From Hamadaea tsunoensis DSM 44101 (lineage in GTDB: Bacteria; Actinomycetota; Actinomycetes; Mycobacteriales; Micromonosporaceae), in the NCBI RefSeq assembly GCF_000428945.1, contig NZ_AUAX01000008.1, positions 248,001 through 312,000 on the forward strand: DNA of 64,000 nt. Reading direction: 5' to 3'. The position numbers and the translations under genes were made by a program. Of the stretch, positions 25,069 through 34,097 are shown in pieces (the stretch's first letter is position 1; each line of letters opens with the position of its first letter). A model generated the notes under the pieces. The model saw only the letters and a program-made list of their open reading frames with translations. It did no database searches and had not been told where the DNA came from.

Positions 25069-26964
25069 CTACGACCAGGTGGCGGTGAAGCGGGCGGCAC
25101 CGTCCACCGTGTAGCCGGCGACGGCGGTCAGGAACGCGCCCTCGGACTGGAGCGCGAGGTCGGCGGCGCGCAGGCCGGTCTCCGTCAGGTCGCGCAGGAC
25201 CCTGGCCTCACCGCGGCTCACGACCCCGCTGTAGCGCGGCTTGCCGTCCACGACCGCCACGCTCAGCTGACCGACCGCACAGCCGTCGACCGCACGGTCG
25301 AACGTGTCGCCGTCGAGATCCAGCAGCGCCGTCGCCGTCGCCGCCGAGCGCCCGAAGCACGCGGCCACGAGCCCGCCCGCGACCGCCACGCTCAGCGGCT
25401 GGTAGCCGTCCGCCGCCAGCGTCGCGGCCCGTCGCCCGAACTCCTCCGGTCGCACGCCCACCACGCTTGCCGTCACGGCGCCCGCCGCCAGAATCGCTCC
25501 ATATCGGATAGTACGCGCAACCGCGTGCGAACTGATGGCGATCGGGTACCGGCCGGATCGGGCGGCCTGCGCGAGGGCCTCGGTGAACGCCCCGGCTTCG
25601 AGATCGGCCAGGACCGTGCGGTCGTCGCGTACCGGGCGGAGGACCGCGGTGGTCAGCGTACCGTCGCCGTCCGCCCGCGCGGTCAGGGCGACGGGACCGA
25701 AGCCGAGCGGGCGCGCCTCGTCGATCCCCCACAGCCACGGCCTCGGCGGCCAGTCGATGGCGAGGTACTGCCCGAGATGCGGCCAGAGGTAGTGGGGCGG
25801 CTGCTTGTCCGGCCAGATCAGCGACGGGACGTCCGGTATTCCCCGGTCGGCCGTCGGCCCGACCTTCGTGACGATGTCCCACGGGGCGAGGTCGAGCCGC
25901 TCGACGAGCCACGCGTCGCGTACCGGCCAGGGGCGGGCGTACCGTTCGGCCTCGACCGGGCTGTCGAGCGCGGTCTGGACCCGCAGATGGGGCAGCGAAC
26001 TCCCGCCCGAGTTGCCGACCCGGCCGAGCACCGCGCCGGCCGTCACCGACTGTCCCTTCACGACGGTCACGCTGCCGTGCATCAGATGGTGGTACGCCGT
26101 CGTGGTCCCGTCGGCGTGCCGCAGGTGGACGAGGTTGCCCTCCTCCTGCCCCGGGTCGAAGACCGCCTTGTGCGGATGGGGATTCTCGTAGACGTCGTTC
26201 GCCACCCGGATCACGACGCCGTCGGCGACCGCCCGGACGGGCATGTTCCAGGCGCGGAAGTCGGCGTTCTGCGTGCCGTCGGTGCCGGGCAGCAGGTCGC
26301 TCCACTCGCCGGACGCGTAGCCGGTCAGCCCGATCTGGTACGCCCACACCCGCCCGCCGTCCGCGCCGCCGCTGCTGTTGCGGCCGACGGCCGAGGCGTA
26401 CTCGTCCTGGCGCAGATCCTTGGCGGCGAACGGAACCGGCCGCCCCACCGGGTACGCGACGAGTTCCCAGGTCTTCGTAGCCGCCTCGGTGTAGCCGTCG
26501 GCGCTGATCTCGACGCGTACCGTGGCGGAGGGCAAGGTGGCGAGGTAGATCTCGTTCGAGTGGAACATCTGGTCGGCGCCCAGCCAGTCGACGTTGGTCC
26601 ACTCCCGGACCTCGCCGGGCGCGATCGGATCGGCCAGCGTGATCTCGACGCCGCCCATGGCGAAGACCGGCTGGGCGAGGCCGGGGAAGACGACCGAGAC
26701 GCCGGTGACGTGGACGGGCTCCGCACCGGTGTTGCGCAGGAAGAGATGGGCGACGACCTTCGAGCCCTCGGCCTGCCCGTAGGCGACCGGCGTCAACGGC
26801 AGGTACGCCAGCCCCGTCCCCACGGCGGGCTGCGCCCAGATCTCCAGCGGCGGCGCGAACTGCGGGCTGGGCGGGGCCGGCGGGTCGGCGAGCGCCCGGC
26901 CGGGAACGAGCAGGGTGGCGAGGGGGGCCGCGAGGGCGGCGCCGAGGAGCGTACGGCGATCCAT
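25069..26964 (-). CDS. Tat-exported protein with degenerate M23 peptidase domain
   Basis: Protein of 631 aa. The N-terminus MDRRTLLGAALAAPLATLLV has a twin-arginine signal, so export is folded. An Ig-like N-terminal part is followed at about residues 235-340 by an M23 (LytM) fold: MPVRAVADGVVIRV, YHHLMHGSV and GSSLPHLRVQ. The HxxxD pair expected before AVADG is absent and the last HLH is PHLR (Arg328), so zinc binding and catalysis are probably lost. From about 430 to the end are several repeats of the type GYQPLSVAVAGG/ARFTATW that resemble the structural repeats of polyglycine hydrolases. It converges on the acylase gene across repeat E. Confidence 0.75.
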   Translation of the reverse strand: MDRRTLLGAALAAPLATLLVPGRALADPPAPPSPQFAPPLEIWAQPAVGTGLAYLPLTPVAYGQAEGSKVVAHLFLRNTGAEPVHVTGVSVVFPGLAQPVFAMGGVEITLADPIAPGEVREWTNVDWLGADQMFHSNEIYLATLPSATVRVEISADGYTEAATKTWELVAYPVGRPVPFAAKDLRQDEYASAVGRNSSGGADGGRVWAYQIGLTGYASGEWSDLLPGTDGTQNADFRAWNMPVRAVADGVVIRVANDVYENPHPHKAVFDPGQEEGNLVHLRHADGTTTAYHHLMHGSVTVVKGQSVTAGAVLGRVGNSGGSSLPHLRVQTALDSPVEAERYARPWPVRDAWLVERLDLAPWDIVTKVGPTADRGIPDVPSLIWPDKQPPHYLWPHLGQYLAIDWPPRPWLWGIDEARPLGFGPVALTARADGDGTLTTAVLRPVRDDRTVLADLEAGAFTEALAQAARSGRYPIAISSHAVARTIRYGAILAAGAVTASVVGVRPEEFGRRAATLAADGYQPLSVAVAGGLVAACFGRSAATATALLDLDGDTFDRAVDGCAVGQLSVAVVDGKPRYSGVVSRGEARVLRDLTETGLRAADLALQSEGAFLTAVAGYTVDGAARFTATWS

Positions 26965-27020
26965 GGAAGGATCATCACGCCTTCGACGAAGCAACTATGT
27001 CACTTCTCCGACACGGCGTA

Positions 27021-27049
27021 GGGCCGGTGTCCACGAGGGACACCGGCCC
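27021..27049 (-). terminator. Terminator of the MFS gene
   Basis: Perfect 12-bp arms GGGCCGGTGTCC (27021-27032) and GGACACCGGCCC (27038-27049), 5-nt loop, 20 bp beyond the MFS stop. Confidence 0.8.
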
Positions 27050-27068
27050 CGGCCGGAGAACTACGCGA

Positions 27069-28595
27069 TCAGCCGATGTGGACGGCCGGGCGCGCCTCGC
27101 TCTCGATGTCGATCCGCGGGTCCTTCCGGATCATCGTGAAGATGATGAGCGTCGAGACCGCGAACAGGATGGCGCTGATCGTGAACGCCACGTTGTAGCC
27201 GTGGATCGCGGCGAGACCACCCAGTTCCTGCGGCGGCGTGGTACGCGCATGCGACGTCACGTAGTTCGCCACGGCCGTCGTGAAGACCGTGTTGAGCAGC
27301 GCCACGCCCAGCGAACCACCGATCTGCTGGGACGTGTTGACCATCGCGCTGGCGACACCGGCGTCGTGGTTGGCCACACCGGTGAGCGCCGTGTTGCCGA
27401 GCGGCACGAACACCAGGCCCATGCCGATCGCCATGATGCACAGCGCCGGCAGGATCATCGCCGGGTAGGACGAGTCCGCCGAGAGCTGCGTCAGCCACAC
27501 CATCGCGGCGGTCGCGAACAGGCCGCCGACGGTCATCATGACCCGCGGGCCCAGCCGCGGCAGCAGGCTGCTGCCGATGATCGCCGTGATGATCAGGGCC
27601 GCCGAGAACGGCAGGTACGCGATGCCCGTCTTCAGCGGCGAGTAGTGCAGCGTGAGCTGGAAGTAGTAGGTCATGAACAGGAACATGCCCATCATGCCCG
27701 CGCCCAGCGTGACCGAGGTCAGGTAGGAACCGCCCCGGTTGCGGTGCAGCACGACCCGCATCGGCAGCAGCGGGTTCTTGCTGCGCAGCTCCACCACCAC
27801 GAATCCGACCAGCAGCACCACCGCGATCGCGAAGAAGGACAGCGTCACCGCCGACCCCCAGCCGTCCGACGCGGCCTTCGTGAAGCCGTAGACCAGTGTG
27901 GCCAGACCACCCGTGGCCAGCAGCGCGCCCGGGATGTCGTAGCGGGTGTTGCCCTGCGCCTTGCTCTCCCGCACGATCGGGATGGCCGCCAGGATCGCCG
28001 CGAACGCGATCGGGATGTTGACCAGCAGGCACCAGCGCCAGTTCGCGTACTCGGTGAGCAGGCCGCCCGTGATGAGGCCGATCGCCGCGCCGACACCCGA
28101 GATCGCACCGAAGGCGCCGAACGCCTTGGCCCGGTCCTTCACGTCCGTGAACGTGACGGTGATCAGTGACAGTGCCGCCGGCGCCAGCAGCGCACCGAAG
28201 GCACCCTGCAGGCCACGCGCGGCGAACAGCATCGCGGAGTTCTGCGCGGCACCACCGAGCGCGGACGCGAGGGCGAAGCCCGCGAGGCCGATGATGAACA
28301 TGCGCTTACGGCCGGCGTAGTCCGCGATCCGGCCGCCCAGCAGCAGCAGACCGCCGAACGTCAGCGTGTACGCCGTGACGATCCACTGCCGGTTCGCGTC
28401 GTCGATGCCCAGCGCGACCTGGGCGCTCGGCATGGCGATGTTCACGATGGTGCCGTCGAGCACCACCATGAGCTGGGCTATGAGGATCACCAGCAGGGCC
28501 AGCCACCGCTTCGGATCCGGCGGATGACCGGCGGTTCCTGAAACGATGGAAGCCGGACTGGTCGACGAGGTCGACCGAGTTGTGGTTTCCGACAT
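27069..28595 (-). CDS. DHA2-family multidrug MFS transporter (EmrB/QacA type)
   Basis: Proton-coupled drug exporter of 508 aa with 14 membrane segments. The DHA2 signature VVLDGTIVNIAMPSAQVALG lies in the first segment and GGLLLLGGRIADYAGRKRMF (motif A) after the second. ATG 28595 is chosen because GGGAGGGG lies 6-7 nt upstream; the in-frame ATG at 28694 has none. The TetR gene lies 164 bp upstream on the same strand and is the likely regulator. The exported compound is unknown. Confidence 0.92.
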   Translation of the reverse strand: MSETTTRSTSSTSPASIVSGTAGHPPDPKRWLALLVILIAQLMVVLDGTIVNIAMPSAQVALGIDDANRQWIVTAYTLTFGGLLLLGGRIADYAGRKRMFIIGLAGFALASALGGAAQNSAMLFAARGLQGAFGALLAPAALSLITVTFTDVKDRAKAFGAFGAISGVGAAIGLITGGLLTEYANWRWCLLVNIPIAFAAILAAIPIVRESKAQGNTRYDIPGALLATGGLATLVYGFTKAASDGWGSAVTLSFFAIAVVLLVGFVVVELRSKNPLLPMRVVLHRNRGGSYLTSVTLGAGMMGMFLFMTYYFQLTLHYSPLKTGIAYLPFSAALIITAIIGSSLLPRLGPRVMMTVGGLFATAAMVWLTQLSADSSYPAMILPALCIMAIGMGLVFVPLGNTALTGVANHDAGVASAMVNTSQQIGGSLGVALLNTVFTTAVANYVTSHARTTPPQELGGLAAIHGYNVAFTISAILFAVSTLIIFTMIRKDPRIDIESEARPAVHIG

Positions 28596-28670
28596 TGAGA
28601 TTCCCCTCCCGAAGAGTCGTGTCCCCGGGGTCCCGATCAGGCTGATCGGACCCGCGCGAAGACTACGACC

Positions 28671-28692
28671 GGCCACCGACATTTTGGTGGCC
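28671..28692 (-). terminator. Hairpin between tetR and the MFS gene
   Basis: GGCCACC (28671-28677) and GGTGGCC (28686-28692), 8-nt loop with a T-run. It could end the tetR transcript or act as an operator for the MFS promoter. Confidence 0.4.
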
Positions 28693-28759
28693 ATATATCA
28701 GCATTTTTCGACGTCTGCGTTTCCCACCCGTTGCGCGCTGGGGAATTCTCCGCGTCTTG

Positions 28760-29362
28760 TCAGCGCGAACGGGCGTGCAGAACCGGCAGCAGTACGTCGT
28801 CGACCACGTGCCGGACGAACTCGGCGTCCAGCGGGCCGTCCTGCCAGATCTTGCGGTTGAACACCATGGCCTGCATGACCTCCTGCAGGACCAGGGGATC
28901 GGTGTCGGCGGCGATCTCCCCCCGTCGCGCCGCGCGCTCGATCATCACCTCGTGCAATGCCCGCTTCTCGTCGACGATGCACCTTTGCAGGGCCGAGTTG
29001 AGGGTCGGTTCCCGTCGCGCCGCGGTCAGCACACCGCTGATGACATCGCCGTCGACACTGTCGGCGACCGCGCACGCGTGGGTCAGAACGACCAGCAGGT
29101 CCTCCCGCAGCGATCCCGTGTCGGGGATCTGCGGTCCGCCGTCGAAGTGCTGGATCAGCGCCTCGACGACCATCTGCGGCTTGTCGGGCCACGTGCGGTA
29201 GATCGTGGCCTTGCTCGCATGCGCCCGCTCCGCCACGAAGTCCATGGTCATCCTGTCATAGCCGACCTCGGCGAGCAGGCTGAACACGGCTTCACAGATG
29301 GCCTCGCGCCGGTCCGCGCCACGCCGGGCGGGGCGCCGGGTCGATGCCTGTGTGTCGGTCAT
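28760..29362 (-). CDS. TetR-family regulator of the MFS pump
   Basis: Regulator of 200 aa. The HTH covers about residues 20-65 ([20 protein letters not shown], then [19 protein letters not shown]), with a C-terminal ligand domain of the TetR_C type. ATG 29362 is fixed by GGAGAGG 4 nt upstream. A near-perfect 19-bp palindrome of the TetR operator type at 29456-29474 lies 94 bp upstream. Together with the downstream pump it forms a standard ligand-derepressed efflux pair. Confidence 0.9.
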   Translation of the reverse strand: MTDTQASTRRPARRGADRREAICEAVFSLLAEVGYDRMTMDFVAERAHASKATIYRTWPDKPQMVVEALIQHFDGGPQIPDTGSLREDLLVVLTHACAVADSVDGDVISGVLTAARREPTLNSALQRCIVDEKRALHEVMIERAARRGEIAADTDPLVLQEVMQAMVFNRKIWQDGPLDAEFVRHVVDDVLLPVLHARSR

Positions 29363-29455
29363 CGCCTCTCCCCTTCCCCGTCGGCAGCCGTCAGGCTCGC
29401 GCACCGTGGCTCGCACACCGTGGCGTTCACACCGTGGTGCACGAAACCCGGTGGT

Positions 29456-29474
29456 GTACGAAACCGTTCCGTAC
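29456..29474. promoter_or_regulatory. Probable TetR operator
   Basis: GTACGAAACCGTTCCGTAC; 14 of 18 flanking positions are symmetric about the central C, the pattern GTACGnAACnGTTnCGTAC. It lies upstream of tetR, which suggests autoregulation. Confidence 0.6.
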
Positions 29475-29662
29475 CCGAACCTACGCTTCCCCCCGGCTTC
29501 CCCGACAGCCCCTGTGAGGTATGCCACCGACCCGGAGCCAGCAGCCGGTACGCGCGCTCGGCCGGGGTGATTCCGCGATACGGGGACGACCTGGCTGGTG
29601 CGGGCCGGTTAGGCTCAGAACTTCCTCTTGACGATCAATGTGACTCACCCCTGGAGGCCGTG

Positions 29663-30892
29663 ATGGCCGAATCGACGCCGTCCCCGTCCGACCCGAACCA
29701 ACCCTGGAACCCGCAGCCGCCGTACGGGCAGCCCCAACCCGGGCAGCCGCAGTACGGCCAGCCCGCGCAGGGACACCCGGCGCCGAGCGACCCCTTCGCC
29801 GACCCGACGACGGCCACGCCCGCCTACGGCCAGCCCTACGGACAGCCTGCCTCGGGACAGCCCGCCTACGGCCAGCCGCAGTACGGGCAGCCCACGTCGG
29901 GTCAGCCGCAGTACGGGCAGCCCACGTCGGGTCAGCCGCAGTACGGGCAGCCCTACGGGCAGCAGCCGACGTCCGGCACGCCGTACGCGCAGCCCTCGTC
30001 GGGCCAGCCCGCCTACGGCCAGCCGCCGGTCTCGGGCTCGCCCTACGGTCAGCCTGGTTACGGGCAGCCTGGCTACGGGCAGCAGCCGGGCTATGGACAG
30101 CCTGGTTACGGACAGCCCGGTTACGGTCCCGGTGCGGATCCGACGGCCGCGTACCCGGCCGTGGGGCAGCCGGCGCCCGGATTCCCGGGCATGCCGCCGA
30201 CCCCGCCGCGCAAGTCGCGTACCGGGCTGTGGATCGGGCTGGGCGCGTTGCTGCTCGTGCTCTGCCTCGGCGGCGGTGTGGCCAGCGTCTTCATCTTCCG
30301 CAACGCGGACAACCTCACCTCGACCGGCACCGGTGCCGACCCGAGCACCCCGGCCGGCGGCCGGACGCCCGATCCGACTGCCTCGGGCGCCGACCCGAGC
30401 CCCAGTGCCGGTGGCGGCGGCGACACGACGGCCGCCTCGGTCAAGGTGGTCGCCCCGGCCACGCTCCTCGGCCAGCCGAAGCTGAACGACAAGCAGCTCA
30501 AGTCGCTCGCCCAGCAGGTGACCGACGAGATGAAGTCGTCCGCGCCGAACGCGACCGACGCCGTGTCGGGCTTCTACGGCAAGCCCGCCAACAAGCAGCT
30601 GACCATGCTCATCGCGGTCGCGGCGCCGATCGACCAGCCGGAGCTCTTCATGTCCGGCATGCAGACCGGCCTCAAGACCAGCCTCAACGCGGGCGAGTTC
30701 AAGGACGTCGCCCCCGGCCCGCTGGGCGGCGTCGCCAGCTGCGCCGACGCCAAGGCCAGCGGCATCGACTTCGCCGTCTGCCTCTGGAGCGACAAGGGCA
30801 GCTTCGGCATCGTCGGCTTCTACTACAAGAAGGTCTCGGCCGTGCAGGCCAACTTCGTCAAGGCGCGCGGCCAGGCCGAGAAGGTCGGCTGA
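29663..30892 (+). CDS. YGQP-repeat single-span membrane protein
   Basis: Protein of 409 aa. Residues 1-180 are a disordered cytoplasmic segment rich in Pro, Gly, Gln and Tyr with more than fifteen YGQP units. A membrane segment follows basic residues PPRKSRTG at about 186-210 ([20 protein letters not shown]). An external Thr/Ser/Pro-rich linker leads to a folded domain of about 150 residues from [20 protein letters not shown]. Such Pro-rich membrane proteins are common in actinobacteria; function is not established. GGAGG lies 5 nt before ATG 29663. It converges on rnz. Confidence 0.8.
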   Translation: MAESTPSPSDPNQPWNPQPPYGQPQPGQPQYGQPAQGHPAPSDPFADPTTATPAYGQPYGQPASGQPAYGQPQYGQPTSGQPQYGQPTSGQPQYGQPYGQQPTSGTPYAQPSSGQPAYGQPPVSGSPYGQPGYGQPGYGQQPGYGQPGYGQPGYGPGADPTAAYPAVGQPAPGFPGMPPTPPRKSRTGLWIGLGALLLVLCLGGGVASVFIFRNADNLTSTGTGADPSTPAGGRTPDPTASGADPSPSAGGGGDTTAASVKVVAPATLLGQPKLNDKQLKSLAQQVTDEMKSSAPNATDAVSGFYGKPANKQLTMLIAVAAPIDQPELFMSGMQTGLKTSLNAGEFKDVAPGPLGGVASCADAKASGIDFAVCLWSDKGSFGIVGFYYKKVSAVQANFVKARGQAEKVG

Positions 30893-30905
30893 GCGTACGC
30901 GCGAC

Positions 30906-30944
30906 CGGGTCGCCCTCTCACCGTCGCGGCGGGAGGGCGACCCG
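30906..30944. terminator. Bidirectional terminator spanning the rnz stop codon
   Basis: Perfect 12-bp arms CGGGTCGCCCTC (30906-30917) and GAGGGCGACCCG (30933-30944). The rnz stop codon (30918-30920) lies in the loop. Confidence 0.75.
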
Positions 30945-31826
30945 TTCCAGTTCCGCCCCGAGCACGATCTCGCCGTCGAAGTGGCGGGCGGCCTCCTCGG
31001 CGTACACGGTGCTGTCGGGGTGGCGCTGGGAGAAATGGGTCAGCACGAGCTTGCGTACGCCGGCCGTGGCGGCGATCCGCCCGGCCTGTGCCGCCGTGAG
31101 GTGACCGGCCGCGTCGGCGAGTTCCCGCTCCGACTCCAGGAACGTCGACTCGATGACGAGCAGGTCGGCGTCCTGGGCCAACGCGTACGCGGCCGGGCAC
31201 TCGCCGGTGTCCATGACGAAGGCGACGATCTGGCCCCGGCGCGGGACGCTCATCTCCTCCAGCGTGACGCGTCCGGCGGCCGTGTCGAGGAACCCGTCCC
31301 GCTGCAGCCGGCCGACGCCGGGGCCGCTGATCCCCCGCTCCGCGAGCCGGTCGGGCAGCATGCGCCGGCCGTCCGGTTCGACCAGCCGGTACCCGAACGC
31401 TTCGACGGGGTGTCGCAGCCGGTACGCGTACAGGTGGAAGGGCTCTGTAGCGATGAGCCCGTCCCCGGCGACGGGCGAGGGTACGACGGGAGCGTGGTCG
31501 TCGAAGGCGCTCGCGTGCCGCAGGCGGTCGAAGTAGGCCTGACCACTGGCGGGATAGTGGATCGGGACCTGGTGCCGGACGCCGTCGAGCGACATGCGCT
31601 GGATGATGCCGGGCAGGCCGAGGCAGTGGTCGCCGTGGAAGTGCGTGACGCAGACGCGGTGGACGTCCGATGCGGACAGTCCCGCGAGGAGCAGCTGGCG
31701 CTGGGCGCCCTCGCCGGGGTCGAACAGGATCCCGTGGGCGTCGAACCGCAACAGGTACGCGTTGTGCACACGCTGGCGGGTGGGCACCTGGCTGGCCGTG
31801 CCGAGGACGATGAGCTCGCGGTTCAC
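30918..31826 (-). CDS. rnz: Ribonuclease Z (tRNA 3' endonuclease)
   Basis: Metallo-beta-lactamase-fold endonuclease of 302 aa that would trim tRNA 3' trailers in the cytoplasm. The zinc motif [13 protein letters not shown] is at residues 61-73, VMDTG supplies the bridging Asp and the C-terminal LTHFSQRH the last His. Length fits the bacterial short form. GTG 31826 is supported by TAAGCT 6 nt upstream, so the mRNA is probably leaderless. Confidence 0.93.
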   Translation of the reverse strand: MNRELIVLGTASQVPTRQRVHNAYLLRFDAHGILFDPGEGAQRQLLLAGLSASDVHRVCVTHFHGDHCLGLPGIIQRMSLDGVRHQVPIHYPASGQAYFDRLRHASAFDDHAPVVPSPVAGDGLIATEPFHLYAYRLRHPVEAFGYRLVEPDGRRMLPDRLAERGISGPGVGRLQRDGFLDTAAGRVTLEEMSVPRRGQIVAFVMDTGECPAAYALAQDADLLVIESTFLESERELADAAGHLTAAQAGRIAATAGVRKLVLTHFSQRHPDSTVYAEEAARHFDGEIVLGAELERVALPPRR

Positions 31827-31832
31827 CGCTGA

Positions 31833-31838
31833 AGCTTA
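31833..31838 (-). promoter_or_regulatory. Leaderless -10 box of rnz
   Basis: TAAGCT on the minus strand, 6 nt before GTG 31826. Confidence 0.45.
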
Positions 31839-31945
31839 CGGAACAACGCCTTCGGACGTCCGCACCGGGCCACGATCTTCGGGTCGACTTAACCGCATCA
31901 GTCCAGGCCGGACGGTTTCTCGGCGATCAGACTGTTCCGATAGTT

Positions 31946-31985
31946 TTCCGGAAGTTGTTGACGCTCTTACGGGACTCTTTACAGA
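31946..31985 (+). promoter_or_regulatory. Orphan promoter with xylan-type operator core
   Basis: TTCCGGAA (31946-31953) within gatagttttccggaagttg, then TTGACG (31958-31963) and TACAGA (31980-31985) 16 bp apart. No gene follows on this strand. Confidence 0.4.
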
Positions 31986-32033
31986 ATGATGCTCACGGAT
32001 GGAATGCCGGCCCGCCCGGCCGGACCCGCTCCC

Positions 32034-32064
32034 GGTGTGGCGAGTCCGCCCGGCTCGCCACACC
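32034..32064. terminator. Hairpin downstream of the orphan promoter
   Basis: Perfect 11-bp arms GGTGTGGCGAG (32034-32044) and CTCGCCACACC (32054-32064), 9-nt loop, about 50 bp downstream of the orphan promoter. Confidence 0.6.
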
Positions 32065-32131
32065 ACCGGGATTCCCGCCCGCACGGGAAATCGAGCCGCG
32101 GTCGGCCGTCGGGCCGGCTGACCGCGTACGA

Positions 32132-32172
32132 ACCCGGCCGGCCACCGCTGACGGATCGGTGGCCGGCCGGGT
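32132..32172 (-). terminator. Terminator of the xylan LacI gene
   Basis: Perfect 16-bp arms ACCCGGCCGGCCACCG (32132-32147) and CGGTGGCCGGCCGGGT (32157-32172), 9-nt loop, 17 bp beyond the lacI stop. Confidence 0.8.
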
Positions 32173-32189
32173 CTCCCCCGTGGACTGTC

Positions 32190-33209
32190 CTACTTGTTCA
32201 GTGGAGCGGTGCTGTCCCGGACGATCAGCTCCGTCGCCAGCTCCACCCGCGGGCTCTCGATCTTCTCGTGCTGGGCGAGCCGCAACACCGTCCGCGCGGC
32301 CAGCATCCCCATCTGCGACAGCGGCTGGCGTACCGTCGTCAGCGGCGGGGACGACCAGCTCACCTGGGGCAGATCGTCGAAGCCGACGATGCTGACGTCG
32401 TCCGGTACGCGTAGCCCGCGCCGCCGGACGGCCTCGTAGACGCCGAGCGCCATCTGGTCGGACGAGGCGAAGATGGCCGTCGGCGGGTCGGGCAGGTCGA
32501 GCAGCCGCATCCCGCCCTCGAATCCGGTGACGTGATAGAAGTTGCCCGCGTGCACGAGCTTCTCCTCGAACGGCAGGCCGGCCGCCTCCAGCGCGGTGCG
32601 GTACCCGTCGAGCCGGGCCCGGCTGCACATCATGTGCGGCGGCCCGGCGATGAAACCGATCCGCTGGTGGCCGAGGCCGATCAGGTGCTCGGTCGCGGCG
32701 AGGCCGCCCGACCAGTTCGCGGCCCCGATGGTCGGCGCGTCCAGCGCCGGTACGCCCGCCGGGTCGACGATGACGACCGGGATGTGCAGCCGGCGCAGCT
32801 CCGCCTGCAGCGGCGGGGCCAGTTCCGACAGCACGAAGATGACGCCGTCGGTGGTCCGCGCCCGCAGGTTGTCCAGCCACTGCTTGGCCGAGGTCGACCG
32901 GCGGTGGATGGCCGACACGACGGTGCCGACGCCGGCCGCGTGCGCGACGTCCTCGACCCCGCGGATGATCTCGACCGCCCACGGGCTGTCCAGGTCGTTG
33001 AACACGAGGTCGATCAGTCCGGTCGTCCGCCGCGCCGCCGTCGCCCGCCGCTCGTAGCGGTGCCGCGTCAGCAGCTCCTCGACCCGTTCCCGGGTCTCGG
33101 CGGAGACGTCGGACCGCCCGTTGATCACCCGTGAGACGGTGGGCACGGACACCCCGGCCTCGCGCGCGATCGCGGCGATGGTCACCTTGCGACTGTTCTC
33201 CGCTACCAC
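32190..33209 (-). CDS. LacI-family regulator of the xylan locus
   Basis: Regulator of 339 aa. The HTH is VTIAAIAREAGVSVPTVSRV followed by INGRSDVS (residues about 10-37), and the sensor domain starts at TTGLIDLVFNDLDSPWAVEI. GTG 33209 is chosen because AGGAGGGAG lies about 7 nt upstream; the open frame continues to a TTG at 33227 inside that site. It is the last gene of the importer operon (receptor, permease, permease, LacI), like the bxl operons of Streptomyces though with the regulator last. CGAA-N-TTCG-type sites at 36396-36408 and 36529-36546 are the probable operators. Confidence 0.9.
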   Translation of the reverse strand: MVAENSRKVTIAAIAREAGVSVPTVSRVINGRSDVSAETRERVEELLTRHRYERRATAARRTTGLIDLVFNDLDSPWAVEIIRGVEDVAHAAGVGTVVSAIHRRSTSAKQWLDNLRARTTDGVIFVLSELAPPLQAELRRLHIPVVIVDPAGVPALDAPTIGAANWSGGLAATEHLIGLGHQRIGFIAGPPHMMCSRARLDGYRTALEAAGLPFEEKLVHAGNFYHVTGFEGGMRLLDLPDPPTAIFASSDQMALGVYEAVRRRGLRVPDDVSIVGFDDLPQVSWSSPPLTTVRQPLSQMGMLAARTVLRLAQHEKIESPRVELATELIVRDSTAPLNK

Positions 33210-33257
33210 GGGCGGCTCCCTCCTCAACGTGCTGCTCAGCCTACGGGCAGATCTTTC

Positions 33258-34097
33258 TCACCCTTTGACCCCACCGGCCAGGCCGCCGATCAGCTGCCGC
33301 TCCGCGATGGCGTAGAACGCGAGCGCCGGAACCATCGACAGCGTGACGTACGCCAGGATCCGGGCGGTGTCGGCGACGTACTGCCCCTGGAAGGCCTGTA
33401 CGCCGACCGGCAGCGTCCACCAGCTCTGATCGGTGAAGACCACGAGCGGCAGCATGAAGTTGTTCCAGCTGGACACGATCGCGAGGACCGAGACCGTGGC
33501 CAGGGCGGGCCGAGCCATCGGCAGCAGGATGCGCCAGAAGAACCCGAACGCGCCGCAGCCGTCCAGCGTCGCCGCCTCCTCGATCTCGCCCGGGATGGTC
33601 CGGAAGAAACCGCGCAGGATGACGATGGTCACCGGCAGCCCGAACGCCGCCTGCGGCAGGATCACGCCGAACGGGTTGTCCAGCAGGTCCAGCGAGCGCA
33701 GCAGGATGAACAGCGGCAGGATCGCGACCGCGAACGGGAACATCAGCCCGATCGAGAAGAACGTGAACAGCGCCTCCCGGCCGCGGAAGGCGAACCGGGC
33801 GAAGATGAACGCGGCCATCGCGGCGGTCCCGACCACGACGAGGGTCGTGGCCACGGCGATGAACGTGCTGTTGAACAGCTGCCGCCAGAACACGCTCGAG
33901 GTCAGGATGCCGGTGTAGTTCTCCGGGTGCCACGGGTCGGGCAGGGCCAGCGGCTTGGTGGCGAGCTGGCCGTTGTCCTTGAAGCCGCCCAGCACGCCGA
34001 AGAGGACCGGCACGATGATGACCGCGCCGATCATGATCGAGACGACGTGCAGCGAGAGGTGGCGTACGCGTACCCCGGCGGGCGTGGGTCGGCTCAT
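33258..34097 (-). CDS. Xylo-oligosaccharide ABC permease, MalG type
   Basis: Inner-membrane permease of 279 aa with six membrane segments. The EAA loop is EIEEAATLDGCGAFGFFWRI near residue 185. It overlaps the upstream permease stop by 4 bp, so the two are translationally coupled. Substrate assignment (xylo-oligosaccharides) rests on the divergent GH43 and GH10 genes, not on the permease itself. No ATPase gene lies in the locus; an MsiK-like shared ATPase elsewhere is expected. Confidence 0.88.
   Translation of the reverse strand: MSRPTPAGVRVRHLSLHVVSIMIGAVIIVPVLFGVLGGFKDNGQLATKPLALPDPWHPENYTGILTSSVFWRQLFNSTFIAVATTLVVVGTAAMAAFIFARFAFRGREALFTFFSIGLMFPFAVAILPLFILLRSLDLLDNPFGVILPQAAFGLPVTIVILRGFFRTIPGEIEEAATLDGCGAFGFFWRILLPMARPALATVSVLAIVSSWNNFMLPLVVFTDQSWWTLPVGVQAFQGQYVADTARILAYVTLSMVPALAFYAIAERQLIGGLAGGVKG

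Larger units (their letters stand above)
31827..32189. other. 363-bp non-coding stretch between rnz and the xylan LacI gene
   Basis: It holds the rnz -10 box, a promoter-like element with a TTCCGGAA operator core facing the plus strand (31946-31985), a hairpin at 32034-32064 and the lacI terminator at 32132-32172. No plus-strand gene follows the promoter. Confidence 0.6.

Noticed and set aside
29700-30150. DNA tandem repeat as a mobile or CRISPR feature
   Set aside because: The periodicity is the YGQP codon repeat of a coding region with normal start and frame.
31986-32414. 142-codon frame after the orphan promoter
   Set aside because: It runs through two strong hairpins into the antisense of lacI, with Arg/Pro-rich composition typical of shadow frames.
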